Assembly (NCBI GenBank): GCA_964526225.1
Contig: CAZGLL010000005.1
Coordinates: 4,831-68,830, forward strand
Reading direction: 5' to 3'
Source: DRYM01 sp964526225
GTDB taxonomy: Archaea; Thermoproteota; Thermoprotei_A; EX4484-217-1
DNA: 64,000 bases
In this document: positions 34,189-42,712 of the stretch, one piece after another
Position numbering within the stretch: the stretch's first letter is position 1
Layout: each line of letters opens with the position of its first letter
Made by a program: the position numbers and the translations under genes
The notes under the pieces: model-generated
The model's input: only the letters and a program-made list of their open reading frames with translations
Told to the model about the DNA's origin: nothing
Database searches by the model: none

Positions 34189-34818
34189 ATGGGTGCTTTT
34201 AAGCTTATTGCTAGGAATGGTGAATTATTTAGGGATTTTGAAAGGTACGCTATAGTCCATAAGGATCATGTGCTTGTTAGGGTAAAATATGCTTTATTAA
34301 CGGATATAGATTATTTAGCACTTATTCTAAAGAAACATACGGTTCTAGGTACTTTAGCGTTAGGGAAAATTGTTGAAAAAGGTATTGAAGTTCCTAAGAG
34401 TATTTTAGGTAAAACAGTAGTTTTAGGTCCTAAATGTTTATCCAAAATATATGTTAAAGATATTGATGGGCTTGCTTCAAGCTATGTAGCAGTGCCTGTT
34501 AATTGTGTTAAAGAAGCTTCGCTTAACAATCCATATATTCTATTAACACCATGTTTTAGAGGGCTATTACGTTACGGAAATCTAAAATACGTTCTCGAAG
34601 GTGGAAGTGATGTATGGGGCTTTAACCCAACCCCCTTATTCAAAGGGAGAATTAAAACATACATTTGCTGTTTAGACTTCTATGAGAAACTAAATTTTGA
34701 TGAGAAAACTTTATCCGAAGTTGAAGGATACTTTAAGACGTATTTTTTCAAAATCGAGGAAAATTTAGCTGAACTTAAAAAGGCGTTAATGAAAAGCATT
34801 GTTTTTGTTATTTTTTAA
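34189..34818 (+). CDS. Degenerate GroES-like (medium-chain dehydrogenase N-domain) protein
   Basis: 209 residues. The first 110 resemble the GroES-like N-terminal domain of zinc-type alcohol dehydrogenases: HVLVRVKYALLTDIDYLAL (where GxCxTD is usual), VLGTLALGKIVEKGIEV (normally vlGHExxGxVvevG), GKTVVLGPKC and a YVAVPVNCVKEA strand. The catalytic Cys and the GHE motif are lost, and the Rossmann NAD-binding domain is absent; the last 100 residues match nothing I know. So it is probably not a dehydrogenase. ATG 34189, divergent from BtpA and overlapping HMG-CoA reductase by 11 bases tail to tail. Confidence 0.55.
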   Translation: MGAFKLIARNGELFRDFERYAIVHKDHVLVRVKYALLTDIDYLALILKKHTVLGTLALGKIVEKGIEVPKSILGKTVVLGPKCLSKIYVKDIDGLASSYVAVPVNCVKEASLNNPYILLTPCFRGLLRYGNLKYVLEGGSDVWGFNPTPLFKGRIKTYICCLDFYEKLNFDEKTLSEVEGYFKTYFFKIEENLAELKKALMKSIVFVIF

Positions 34819-36064
34819 ATTTCCAAATAAGCCCTCTGCCTAATCTTTTATGGGCTTCAGCTAAATGTCCAGCTGCTAAGGCAGCAAGTAAGCTTAGTTC
34901 TCCAGCTAATACTGCAGCCGCTATTATTTCGGCAAATTTCTTAGCATTAGTTCCCGGAGGATTACCTGAACCATAAACTCCAAGAATTTTCAAGGCTTCT
35001 TTCTGAGTAGGTAAGCGTGTACCACCGCCTACAGTACCTACCTCGAGGCTTGGAAGAGTTGCTGAAATATAGAGGTCGTTTTCTTCAGTTAACTCCGCCC
35101 AAGTATATCCCATGCTACTTTCAACTATCTGAGCAGCATCTTGCCCTGTAGCTAAAAATATTGCTGCAATAATGTTAGCAAAGTGTGCATTGAAGCTTAT
35201 ACTTCCGGCTCTTGCTGAACCTAAAAGATTCTTTCTTACATTTACCTCTACTATATGTTCCGATTTAGTTTTCAAGACTTCTTTAACAACCTCTTTCTTA
35301 ATTACTGCTTCAGCAACAACAGTTTTCCCTCTTCCATGTAGCATATTAAGTACAGATGGTTTCTTATCTACACACATGTTTCCGCTAAGTGAAATACATT
35401 TAGCTTTCTTAAACTCCTTCTCAATAAACTTACATATTCTATCGGTAGCTATTGTGGCCATGTTCATACCCATAGCATCTCCTGTTGAATAAACACATCT
35501 TAACCATACATTATTCCCCGCCATGAAGGGCTCTATTCTTATCAGCTTTCCATGTCTTGTTGTGGATTCAGCCTCAGCTTTTAGCTTATCAAAATTTTCA
35601 TTAACCCATTTGATTAACTCTATTCCATCAACAATAGAGTTTACGTGGAAAACTGGTGCACGAGTCATACCATCATTCAATATTCTAACTGTGGCTCCTC
35701 CGCTTTCACTTATAGCCTTACAGCCTCTATTCACACTAGCCACAAGAGCTCCTTCCGATGTTGCTAATGGTATGTAGAACTCTCCCTTAGCATATTCGCC
35801 GTTCACCTTTAATGGGCCAGCTATTCCTAAAGGTATTTGTACGGCTCCTATTGGGTTTTCAATGTTTCTTCCTACAACTTCGACCCAATCTATTGTTGTG
35901 AAAGCTATGTTGGTTAAAGAAACCCCTAGAATTTTCTCTAAAGCCAACCTCCTAACAAGCGTTGCTTCATTACTATTACCTAATATAGCATCTAGTTCAT
36001 GAAACTTTATTTCTCCCCTAACCACTTTCTCCACTATTTCCTTAAGTTTATTTTCTAACTTCAT
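34808..36064 (-). CDS. hmgA: HMG-CoA reductase, class I
   Basis: Reduces HMG-CoA to mevalonate with two NADPH, the committed step to archaeal isoprenoid lipids. 418 residues with class I catalytic residues visible: Glu in ATSEGALVASVNRGCKAI (near 103), Lys in the GNMCVDKKPS stretch, Asp in TGQDAAQIVESSMG (near 310) and the C-terminal His in LAAGHLAEAHKRLGRG. The NADP-binding DAMGMNMAT motif is present near 196. ATG 36064. It follows the DUF35 gene by one base and ends the mevalonate entry operon. Confidence 0.95.
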   Translation of the reverse strand: MKLENKLKEIVEKVVRGEIKFHELDAILGNSNEATLVRRLALEKILGVSLTNIAFTTIDWVEVVGRNIENPIGAVQIPLGIAGPLKVNGEYAKGEFYIPLATSEGALVASVNRGCKAISESGGATVRILNDGMTRAPVFHVNSIVDGIELIKWVNENFDKLKAEAESTTRHGKLIRIEPFMAGNNVWLRCVYSTGDAMGMNMATIATDRICKFIEKEFKKAKCISLSGNMCVDKKPSVLNMLHGRGKTVVAEAVIKKEVVKEVLKTKSEHIVEVNVRKNLLGSARAGSISFNAHFANIIAAIFLATGQDAAQIVESSMGYTWAELTEENDLYISATLPSLEVGTVGGGTRLPTQKEALKILGVYGSGNPPGTNAKKFAEIIAAAVLAGELSLLAALAAGHLAEAHKRLGRGLIWKFKK

Positions 36065-36065
36065 A

Positions 36066-36479
36066 CTAAGACCCAGCCTCTATTGGTTTAAATTTTATAG
36101 CATACCTTATTAATCCTAGTTTCCCGTCTTCACTAACTTTTCTAAGTACCGCTTTAACCTTAAGCCCTATTTTTACATCTTCAGGTTTTACATCTGTTAA
36201 AGGAGCTAAGACCTTTATACCCTCCTTAAGCTCAACTATAGCGTAAACTATTGGTGCGTAATCTCTAAACCCATCTAAAACAACATATTGAACGGTATAT
36301 GTTACTACTTTTCCTTCACCACTTAACCTAATTCTTTCAAGATCTCTGCTTCCACATTTATCACACTTTATTCTTGGGGGATAATGGATCTTTCCACAAT
36401 TCTTGCATTTCGATGCTTCAAGAAGATAATGGGGTCTCCTTTCCCTCCACGTTCTAGGTATTGAGAACCTCATGCTCAA
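36066..36479 (-). CDS. DUF35 zinc-ribbon/OB-fold protein of the thiolase-HMG-CoA synthase complex
   Basis: A 137-residue two-domain protein: rubredoxin-like zinc ribbon CKNCGKIHYPPRIKCDKCGS (residues about 23-42) followed by an OB fold (VVTYTVQYVVLDGFRDYAPIVYAIVELKEG). In methanogenic archaea the DUF35 protein physically bridges acetoacetyl-CoA thiolase and HMG-CoA synthase so that acetoacetyl-CoA is channelled. Its location between thiolase and HMG-CoA reductase fits that role. TTG 36479 has GGAGGTGA seven bases upstream. Length and cysteines are intact. Confidence 0.9.
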   Translation of the reverse strand: MSMRFSIPRTWRERRPHYLLEASKCKNCGKIHYPPRIKCDKCGSRDLERIRLSGEGKVVTYTVQYVVLDGFRDYAPIVYAIVELKEGIKVLAPLTDVKPEDVKIGLKVKAVLRKVSEDGKLGLIRYAIKFKPIEAGS

Positions 36480-36486
36480 GCAGTTT

Positions 36487-37635
36487 TCACCTCCTAAGTA
36501 TTGTTACGGAAACTGTTGTCCCTAAGCCCCCAATACTTTGAGCTAACCCTATTTCCCCATTAACTTTTACTCCAGGATAGTCACCCCTAAGTTGCATAGC
36601 TACTTCAGCTACTTGGTAAACCCCGGTTGCTCCAACAGGGTGACCTCGTGCTTTTAAGCCTCCACTTGGATTTACTGTTGGTTTATCTCCGGGATGGAAT
36701 CTTCCTTCAGCTATTTCTTTCGGAGTTTTTCCTCTTTCACTAAAACCTAGATCCTCCAAGTTCATGTATCCTAGAACCGTAAAAGCATCATGTTCTTCAA
36801 CTACATCTATTTGCGAAGGCTCTACTTTCGCCATACGGTAAGCTACTTTTGACGCATTAATAGTTGCTTTTAACTTCAATAGGTCATCCCTATATGCAAT
36901 GTATATGTGGTCCGTAGCTAGTCCAACGCCAGCTATTTCAACTGGTGTATCAGAGAGTTTTCTAGCATATTTTTCTGATGCTAGAACTAATGCTGCTGCA
37001 CCATCACCTATAGGGCTTGAGTCCAGTAATCTTATAGGGTCAGCTATAAGCATCGAATTACTTACTTGCTCAATAGTTACTTCAAACGGAAGTTGTGCAT
37101 AGGGGTTCTTTGAAGCGTTTTTATGCATTAGAACTGGCCATACAGACATTTCATCTCTCGATATACCATATGTTTCCATGTACTTACGCATAACTAAAGC
37201 GTTTAGTCCGGTAAAGCTTATACCGTAGAATAGTTCGTACTCAGCATCCGATGCTTGTGCAAGACCTTTAGAAACAATTCTCGTAGGATACTCTGTTTGC
37301 TTTTCAACACCACCTACCATAACTATGTCAAAGAGACCTGAAGCTACAAGCGAGTAACCTGTATAAACAGCTACGCCACCACTACCGCATGCTGCTTCCA
37401 CTTTGAAAGCAGGTATTCCTCCAAGTCCAGCGTAGTCGGCTAGTATGGCACCTAAATTGTTTTGTTCACCAAGGGAACTACTCATCATGTTACCTACAAC
37501 TAGTGCTTGAACCTTTTCACCCCCTATATCATCTAGAGCTTTAATGGCGGCTTCTGCGAAGAGTTCTCTTAGACCTTTGTCGAAAAACCTACCTATTTTA
37601 GTAAGGCCTATACCAACAACATATACTTTCCTCAT
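36487..37635 (-). CDS. Acetoacetyl-CoA thiolase (archaeal thiolase)
   Basis: Condenses two acetyl-CoA to acetoacetyl-CoA. 382 residues in the archaeal/SCP2-type thiolase family. The nucleophile Cys is in VEAACGSGGVAVYTGYS (near residue 85), the first His in VVEEHDAFTVLGYMNLEDLG (near 285), and the second in NPSGGLKARGHPVGATGV (near 337). The usual C-terminal CxG is replaced by GLAQSIGGLG, as in archaeal enzymes of this complex. Starts seven bases after the HMG-CoA synthase stop, upstream of DUF35: the three form the known channelling complex. Confidence 0.92.
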   Translation of the reverse strand: MRKVYVVGIGLTKIGRFFDKGLRELFAEAAIKALDDIGGEKVQALVVGNMMSSSLGEQNNLGAILADYAGLGGIPAFKVEAACGSGGVAVYTGYSLVASGLFDIVMVGGVEKQTEYPTRIVSKGLAQASDAEYELFYGISFTGLNALVMRKYMETYGISRDEMSVWPVLMHKNASKNPYAQLPFEVTIEQVSNSMLIADPIRLLDSSPIGDGAAALVLASEKYARKLSDTPVEIAGVGLATDHIYIAYRDDLLKLKATINASKVAYRMAKVEPSQIDVVEEHDAFTVLGYMNLEDLGFSERGKTPKEIAEGRFHPGDKPTVNPSGGLKARGHPVGATGVYQVAEVAMQLRGDYPGVKVNGEIGLAQSIGGLGTTVSVTILRR

Positions 37636-37641
37636 GGCTTA

Positions 37642-38706
37642 TCACATCTCAAATTTCTCTATTAATCCACGGAATTTAGCATAAAGAGAGTAGCTTATGT
37701 ACTCCTTATTTTCAAGAAAATCTTTAACCTTAGGTGCTAAGTCAACGCGTTCCTCAATGCCATCCCCTACAATTATACTATATGCATCACTACCTGAACC
37801 GCTACCAAAAGGTACCAACAGTATTCTTTGACCAGGTTTTGCTTGTTCGAGTACTGCTGCTAAACCTATCAATGCCGATCCATTATAGGTATTACCTATG
37901 TACGGAGTTATTAGACCCGGAAGAACCTTATCTTTAGGAAAGCCTAGTTTCGAAGCAACTTTTAAAGGAAACCTACCATTTGGCTGATGAAAGACAGCAT
38001 AGTCAAAATCTGAGACTCTAAGACCTAAAAATTCCATAAGTCCCTTTACCGCTGAAATTATGTGGTGGAAGTATGCTGGATCTCCGGTAAATTGTTCTCC
38101 ATGATATGGATATGGGCTCCTAGGTCTTCTCCAAAAATCAGGTGTATCTGTTATGTAACTAAATGAACCCTCAAAATACGCTACAGTATTATTTCCTCTC
38201 TTAGCTAGAACATATGCGGCACCTCCACTTGATGCTGTAAATTCTAAAACATCGCCAGGTGATGCTTGTGCAGTATCTGCACCTATGACTAATGAGTACT
38301 TTATCATATCGGACGCTATGAGCCCTATTGATGCCTCAATAGCTTCGCTCGCCGCCCTACATGCGAACTCCAGATCAGCTCCTAAAGTTTCAGGTGTAAT
38401 TCCTAAAGCCTCGCCTACCACAGTTATTGAGGGTTTGACAGCATAAGGCTTAGACTCTGTTCCAACATATATTGCTCCAACTTCTGATGGGGTTATTTTT
38501 GCACGTCGAAGTGCGTTTTTAGCTGCTTCGTAACCTATAGTTATCGTGTCTTCGTCGACTCCAGCAACAGCTTTCTCATAAACATTTAAGTTCCTACAGT
38601 ATCCGGGCTGAAAACCCCACATAGCCTCTATTTCGGAACATTTAATCCTGTATTTCGGAATATAAACACCCCACCCAGCTATACCTACATCGTTTACGGG
38701 TTTCAC
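37642..38706 (-). CDS. hmgS: HMG-CoA synthase
   Basis: Condenses acetyl-CoA with acetoacetyl-CoA. About 355 residues. VGIAGWGVYIPKYRI opens the fold; the catalytic Glu is in YEKAVAGVDEDTITIGYEAA (near 50), the acetylated Cys in ADLEFACRAASEAIEASIGLI (near 110) and the His in FDYAVFHQPNGRFPLKVA (near 232). GSGSGSDAYSI is the usual C-terminal motif. GTG 38706 has GGTGA seven bases upstream. The frame stays open to 38868, but the extra 54 residues are not family-like and would overlap a divergent gene. First gene of the mevalonate operon. Confidence 0.93.
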   Translation of the reverse strand: MKPVNDVGIAGWGVYIPKYRIKCSEIEAMWGFQPGYCRNLNVYEKAVAGVDEDTITIGYEAAKNALRRAKITPSEVGAIYVGTESKPYAVKPSITVVGEALGITPETLGADLEFACRAASEAIEASIGLIASDMIKYSLVIGADTAQASPGDVLEFTASSGGAAYVLAKRGNNTVAYFEGSFSYITDTPDFWRRPRSPYPYHGEQFTGDPAYFHHIISAVKGLMEFLGLRVSDFDYAVFHQPNGRFPLKVASKLGFPKDKVLPGLITPYIGNTYNGSALIGLAAVLEQAKPGQRILLVPFGSGSGSDAYSIIVGDGIEERVDLAPKVKDFLENKEYISYSLYAKFRGLIEKFEM

Positions 38707-38862
38707 AAGTAGTTCACCACGATTCCCTCTACTACGTTTTAAACTGAGTTTAATGTAAATACCTTGAAGTTTTAAAGAATTTCCGCAAATAGTTTGTTCA
38801 CAGCAATCAGCGAAAAACATTTGTACTTTTCGGAGTTTAAGCACGATTAGTGATAAGCTACT

Positions 38863-39561
38863 ATGCACATAATTAAACCTAAAATAAAACTTGAAATGCC
38901 ACTAATATGGGAACCTCTTCTTAGATTAAGATATAAAGTGGGTTTTAAAAAATATGACCTACTTGTTGACATAGGTTTGTCCGAACTTTCCTACCAAAAA
39001 CACATGAAAATACTTCTATCAAGAAAAACAAACGAGAAGGAAATCATTGAAGAACAAAAACCCCTTATTGAAGGAATAATAATCGATCCCGCACATTCTT
39101 CGCCGGAAAAGTTGCTTAGTGAACTCATAGCGTACGCCTATGAATTCGAAATAGTTTCTAAGAAAGTTAGCGCGGAAATTTCGGAGTATGCTAAGAAAAT
39201 TACTATGTGGAATAAGTACATGAGATTTCCGGACACATCAGCTAAATCAATAATAAAGATGTTAAGAAGAAAAGTTTTTGATAAAGACGGAATTTTCATG
39301 CTAAAAGGACTACTGAAGGAAGGATTTGGAATCCCGTCAAAAACACGTTTGGAAAGAATAAAGATTCTTGAAGGAAGCGGGCAAATAGTTTATCTACCTT
39401 TATATGTTGAAGTCCTAGACGCTAAAGTGGAAGTTTTTGATGCATCATTTCCTGAGAAACACTTAAGCGCACCATATACTTCACTCATAAACAATGACAT
39501 AGAATTACTTAAAAAGATAATTAGGAAGATTAAGGAGAAAGCTTGGTCAATTACCTTTTAG
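38863..39561 (+). CDS. Hypothetical archaeal protein
   Basis: 232 residues, no family recognised. Charged and mostly helical after a short beta-like start (LIWEPLLRLRYKVGFKKYDLLVDIGLSELS). A motif-like EGIIIDPAHSSPEKLLSELIAYAYEFE lies near residue 67. No cysteines, membrane spans or signal peptide. The C-terminus is Lys/Ile rich. Divergent from the mevalonate operon and overlapping the dppF-like gene by 11 bases tail to tail. Codon use looks like its neighbours. Confidence 0.55.
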   Translation: MHIIKPKIKLEMPLIWEPLLRLRYKVGFKKYDLLVDIGLSELSYQKHMKILLSRKTNEKEIIEEQKPLIEGIIIDPAHSSPEKLLSELIAYAYEFEIVSKKVSAEISEYAKKITMWNKYMRFPDTSAKSIIKMLRRKVFDKDGIFMLKGLLKEGFGIPSKTRLERIKILEGSGQIVYLPLYVEVLDAKVEVFDASFPEKHLSAPYTSLINNDIELLKKIIRKIKEKAWSITF

Positions 39562-40522
39562 CATAAAGCCAACATGCAACATAATGATCTCGTTCTACCT
39601 CGATGAATGGTGGTTCTTTTTTATCACAAATGTCTAGTTTATATGGGCATCTTGGATGGAATCTACAACCAGGAGGCGGATTTATAGGGCTAGGCGGTTC
39701 CCCAATAACCTTTACCTTGGGTTTCTTTAGGGCGTATTCAGGGTCAGGTATGGGTATTGAGGAAAGAAGCATTTGTGTATATGGGTGGAGTGGTTTTTCG
39801 AATAATTCATCAGCAGCTGCAAGTTCAACTATTTTCCCTAAATACATAACCGCTATTCTATTGCTCATGTACTTAACAACGGCTAAGTCATGAGATATGA
39901 ATAGATATGTTAAGTTTAGTTCCCTTTGGAATTCCTTTAACATATCAAGTATTTGTGCTTGAACTGAAACGTCAAGAGCTGACGTTGGCTCGTCAAGAAC
40001 AACAAATTCAGGCCTTATTATTAGTGACCTTACAATAGCTATTCTCTGTCTTTGCCCGCCACTAAATTCGTGAGGGTATCTGTAAAGATGATGCCTTTCT
40101 AAACCGACTTTTCTAAGCCAATCAACAATGAACTCTTCCTTATCAGGAACCTTGATATTGTGAACTTCGAGTGCTTCATTTATTATTTCGAAAATGGTCA
40201 TTCTAGGGTTAAGCGATGAGTAAGGATCTTGAAGTATTATCTGCGCTTTTCTTCTAAACCTCTTTAGCTCTTCTCCTTTAAGCTTGAAAATGTCTTTTCC
40301 TTCGAAATAAACATGTCCAGCCGTTGGTTCCAGAAGTCTTATAAGAAGTCTTCCAGTAGTGGATTTCCCACAACCAGACTCTCCTACAAGCCCTAATGTC
40401 TCTCCTCTATAAATTTCGAAAGATATCCCATCAACTGCTTTAACATATGCTCTCGTAAAGAATATTCCCTTTATTGGAAAGTACTTTTTAAGATCTTTTA
40501 CTTTAACGAGAGGCTCAGGCAT
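39551..40522 (-). CDS. dppF: Oligopeptide-type ABC importer ATPase 2 (DppF/OppF-like)
   Basis: 323-residue nucleotide-binding subunit. Walker A GESGCGKSTTG (near residue 41), Q-loop LQDPYSSLNPR, ABC signature EFSGGQRQRIAI (near 155), Walker B EFVVLDEPTSALDVSVQAQ and H-loop FISHDLA. The C-terminal NPPPGCRFHPRCPY extension is the diagnostic oligopeptide-family region, which binds a 4Fe-4S cluster in some members (three further Cys downstream). Last gene of a five-gene importer operon read from 46.1 kb. Pairs with the next ATPase upstream. Confidence 0.93.
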   Translation of the reverse strand: MPEPLVKVKDLKKYFPIKGIFFTRAYVKAVDGISFEIYRGETLGLVGESGCGKSTTGRLLIRLLEPTAGHVYFEGKDIFKLKGEELKRFRRKAQIILQDPYSSLNPRMTIFEIINEALEVHNIKVPDKEEFIVDWLRKVGLERHHLYRYPHEFSGGQRQRIAIVRSLIIRPEFVVLDEPTSALDVSVQAQILDMLKEFQRELNLTYLFISHDLAVVKYMSNRIAVMYLGKIVELAAADELFEKPLHPYTQMLLSSIPIPDPEYALKKPKVKVIGEPPSPINPPPGCRFHPRCPYKLDICDKKEPPFIEVERDHYVACWLYAKR

Positions 40523-40540
40523 TATATTAACACCCTACAA

Positions 40541-41536
40541 CTACTTCACATGTAGCCAACAAGCTACTTTATGTTCCTCTTCTACTTCTATTAGCGGTGG
40601 TTCTTTCTTGTCGCAAGGGTCAAATCTATGTGGACATCTTGGATGAAATCTACATCCAGGAGGTGGGAATATTAGGTTAGGTACTGTTCCAGGAATAGAC
40701 TCTAATTTTTCGATTTTAACGAGCGGATTAGGTACTGCCCTTAAAAGACCTTTCGTATAGGGGTGTTGTGGATTCTTGAATATTTGGTGAACTGTTCCGA
40801 TTTCGACTATTTTTCCAGCATACATTACTGCTACTCTATCACACATTTCAGCGACAACACCCATGTTATGGGTTATTAGTAATAGCGTCATTCTTTCCTC
40901 CTTTCTAAGCTTTCTTAGAAGGTCGAGTAGTTGTGCTTGAATTGTTACGTCAACAGCCGTCGTAGGTTCGTCCGCTATGAGAAGCTTAGGTTTGTTCGAA
41001 AGCGATATTCCTATGACTACTCTTTGTCTCATACCTCCGGAAAGCTCATGTGGATAATTTTTAGCTCTCTTTTCAGGATCAGGTATAAGCACTGATTTGA
41101 GAATATCTACAACCTTCCTAAACGCATCTTTCCATGTTGCTGTATTATGTGCAACCATTGTTTCAGCTATTTGGTAACCCACCGAGTATAATGGATCTAA
41201 AGCTGCAGTTGGATCTTGAAATATATATGCGATTTCCTTACCTCTTATTTCCCTAAGCTCCTCATCACTTAGCTTAAGTAAGTCTATTGGAGAACCATCT
41301 CTATAAAACAAGACTTGCCCCTTAACTATTTTCCCCGGAGATTCAATGAGCTTAGTTATAGCTCTTGATGTAACGCTTTTTCCACATCCAGTTTCTCCTA
41401 CAAGACAGAAAGTTTCTCCCTCATAAATTTCAAAAGAAACACCTGAAATGGCCTTAACAACACCAGCGTAAGTGTAGAAGTGAACGTGTAAGTCCTTTAC
41501 TTCAAGTATTTTTCTTCTTAAACTTGTCGACTCCAT
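40541..41536 (-). CDS. dppD: Oligopeptide-type ABC importer ATPase 1 (DppD/OppD-like)
   Basis: 331-residue ATPase subunit: Walker A GETGCGKSVTS (near 44), Q-loop FQDPTAALDPLYS, signature ELSGGMRQRVVIG (near 163), Walker B KLLIADEPTTAVDVTIQAQ, H-loop ITHNMG. The C-terminal FPPPGCRFHPRCPHRFDPCDKKEPP extension is as in its partner. All catalytic residues are intact, so with DppF it should form an active heterodimer. ATG 41536 starts four bases after the permease stop, preceded by a purine-rich ribosome-binding region. Confidence 0.93.
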   Translation of the reverse strand: MESTSLRRKILEVKDLHVHFYTYAGVVKAISGVSFEIYEGETFCLVGETGCGKSVTSRAITKLIESPGKIVKGQVLFYRDGSPIDLLKLSDEELREIRGKEIAYIFQDPTAALDPLYSVGYQIAETMVAHNTATWKDAFRKVVDILKSVLIPDPEKRAKNYPHELSGGMRQRVVIGISLSNKPKLLIADEPTTAVDVTIQAQLLDLLRKLRKEERMTLLLITHNMGVVAEMCDRVAVMYAGKIVEIGTVHQIFKNPQHPYTKGLLRAVPNPLVKIEKLESIPGTVPNLIFPPPGCRFHPRCPHRFDPCDKKEPPLIEVEEEHKVACWLHVK

Positions 41537-41539
41537 TAC

Positions 41540-42700
41540 TTATCCCTTCTCCTCTTTCTTCTTTTTAATTTTGAATTCTATGCTTCTCCTAGTTCTGGGG
41601 TCAAGAACATCCCTTAAAGTGTCACCTACTAGGTTCCAACCTAATACTGCAAGGAATGTTGCAAAACCTGGAAATATAACTAACCACCATCTATCAGGGA
41701 AGTACTGTGCTCCATCATACACTATTTTGCCCCAGTCAACCATAGGGTCTTGAGCGCCTAATCCGAGAAAGCTTAAACCAGCCTCCATAAGTATTACTGC
41801 TCCTATATCTAAGGTTATAAGTACTAGAATGGGTGAAATAATGTTGGGTAAAATGTGTTTAAAAAGTATTTTCCATGTGCTTACCCCTAAAGCTTTAGCT
41901 GCTTCAACATACAGATTTTCTCTTGCGCTTAACACGCTCCCTCTAATAATTCTAGTGTATCCAGGCCACCAAACGAGAATTATTGCTAAGATTACTGAAA
42001 GTATTGGTGCGAAGTTGGCAGCATCTTTCACATCAGCTGCGAAAACTATCGAAAATAACTGCTTTAAAAATTCATTGCCAACGATTATTGGACGTATTCT
42101 ATCCGGAAGTACTGATGCAAATGCTATTGCTAAAATTAGTACTGGAAATGCTAGGAAAATATCTGTAATTCTCATTATTACCTCATCTATTTTTCCTCCA
42201 AAGTAGCCAGCTATTAGACCTAGTATTATTCCTATAGGTACACCGAGCATTATAACTATGAGTGAAACGATAAGCGACACTCTTGCACCATAGAGTATTA
42301 GGCTTAGCAAATCTCTGCCATACTTATCCGTACCTAGCGGGAAATAGAATTCCTTCACTACTTCTCCCTGCTTATTAGTAACAGTAACTGTTGTTCCTGG
42401 AGGTACAAGATAGGTATCCTCGTATTCTATGTAGAGGAAGTCTCTATAGCTGTAGGGTGCGAAATACGGGCCAAAAACGCCTATGAGGATAAATGCTATG
42501 ATCAAGGTTGCTCCAATAATTCCTGGAGGGGATCTATTAAAGGCATAAAACATTAGTTTCCATTCATCTATTTTCGATTTATTCTTCTCTCTCCATCCAG
42601 GCCTAATCTTATTTATTACACTTACTATTCCATCAACAAGCTTATCGGCGACTCTATCTAGAATTTTCTTTTCATATGCTTCCTCCGACGCTAACCCCAT
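41540..42700 (-). CDS. dppC: Oligopeptide-type ABC importer permease (DppC/OppC-like)
   Basis: 386-residue inner-membrane permease. An N-terminal cytoplasmic region of about 60 residues precedes the first span (IIGATLIIAFILIGVFGPYFAPY). An extracytoplasmic segment ending in FPLGTDKYGRDLLSLILYGARVSL follows (the family-typical LGTDxxGRD), then five spans. The EAA loop is EAAKALGVSTWKILFKHILPNI near residue 265. The C-terminal QDPMVDWGKIVYDG and DPRTRR are standard. ATG 42700 follows GAGGT that overlaps the dppB stop. Confidence 0.93.
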   Translation of the reverse strand: MGLASEEAYEKKILDRVADKLVDGIVSVINKIRPGWREKNKSKIDEWKLMFYAFNRSPPGIIGATLIIAFILIGVFGPYFAPYSYRDFLYIEYEDTYLVPPGTTVTVTNKQGEVVKEFYFPLGTDKYGRDLLSLILYGARVSLIVSLIVIMLGVPIGIILGLIAGYFGGKIDEVIMRITDIFLAFPVLILAIAFASVLPDRIRPIIVGNEFLKQLFSIVFAADVKDAANFAPILSVILAIILVWWPGYTRIIRGSVLSARENLYVEAAKALGVSTWKILFKHILPNIISPILVLITLDIGAVILMEAGLSFLGLGAQDPMVDWGKIVYDGAQYFPDRWWLVIFPGFATFLAVLGWNLVGDTLRDVLDPRTRRSIEFKIKKKKEEKG

Positions 42701-42712
42701 ATTTTTACTACC

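Noticed and set aside
38707..38868. 54-residue N-terminal extension of HMG-CoA synthase
   Set aside because: Not conserved-looking, overlaps a divergent gene start, and the GGTGA-GTG pair at 38706 gives the normal protein.
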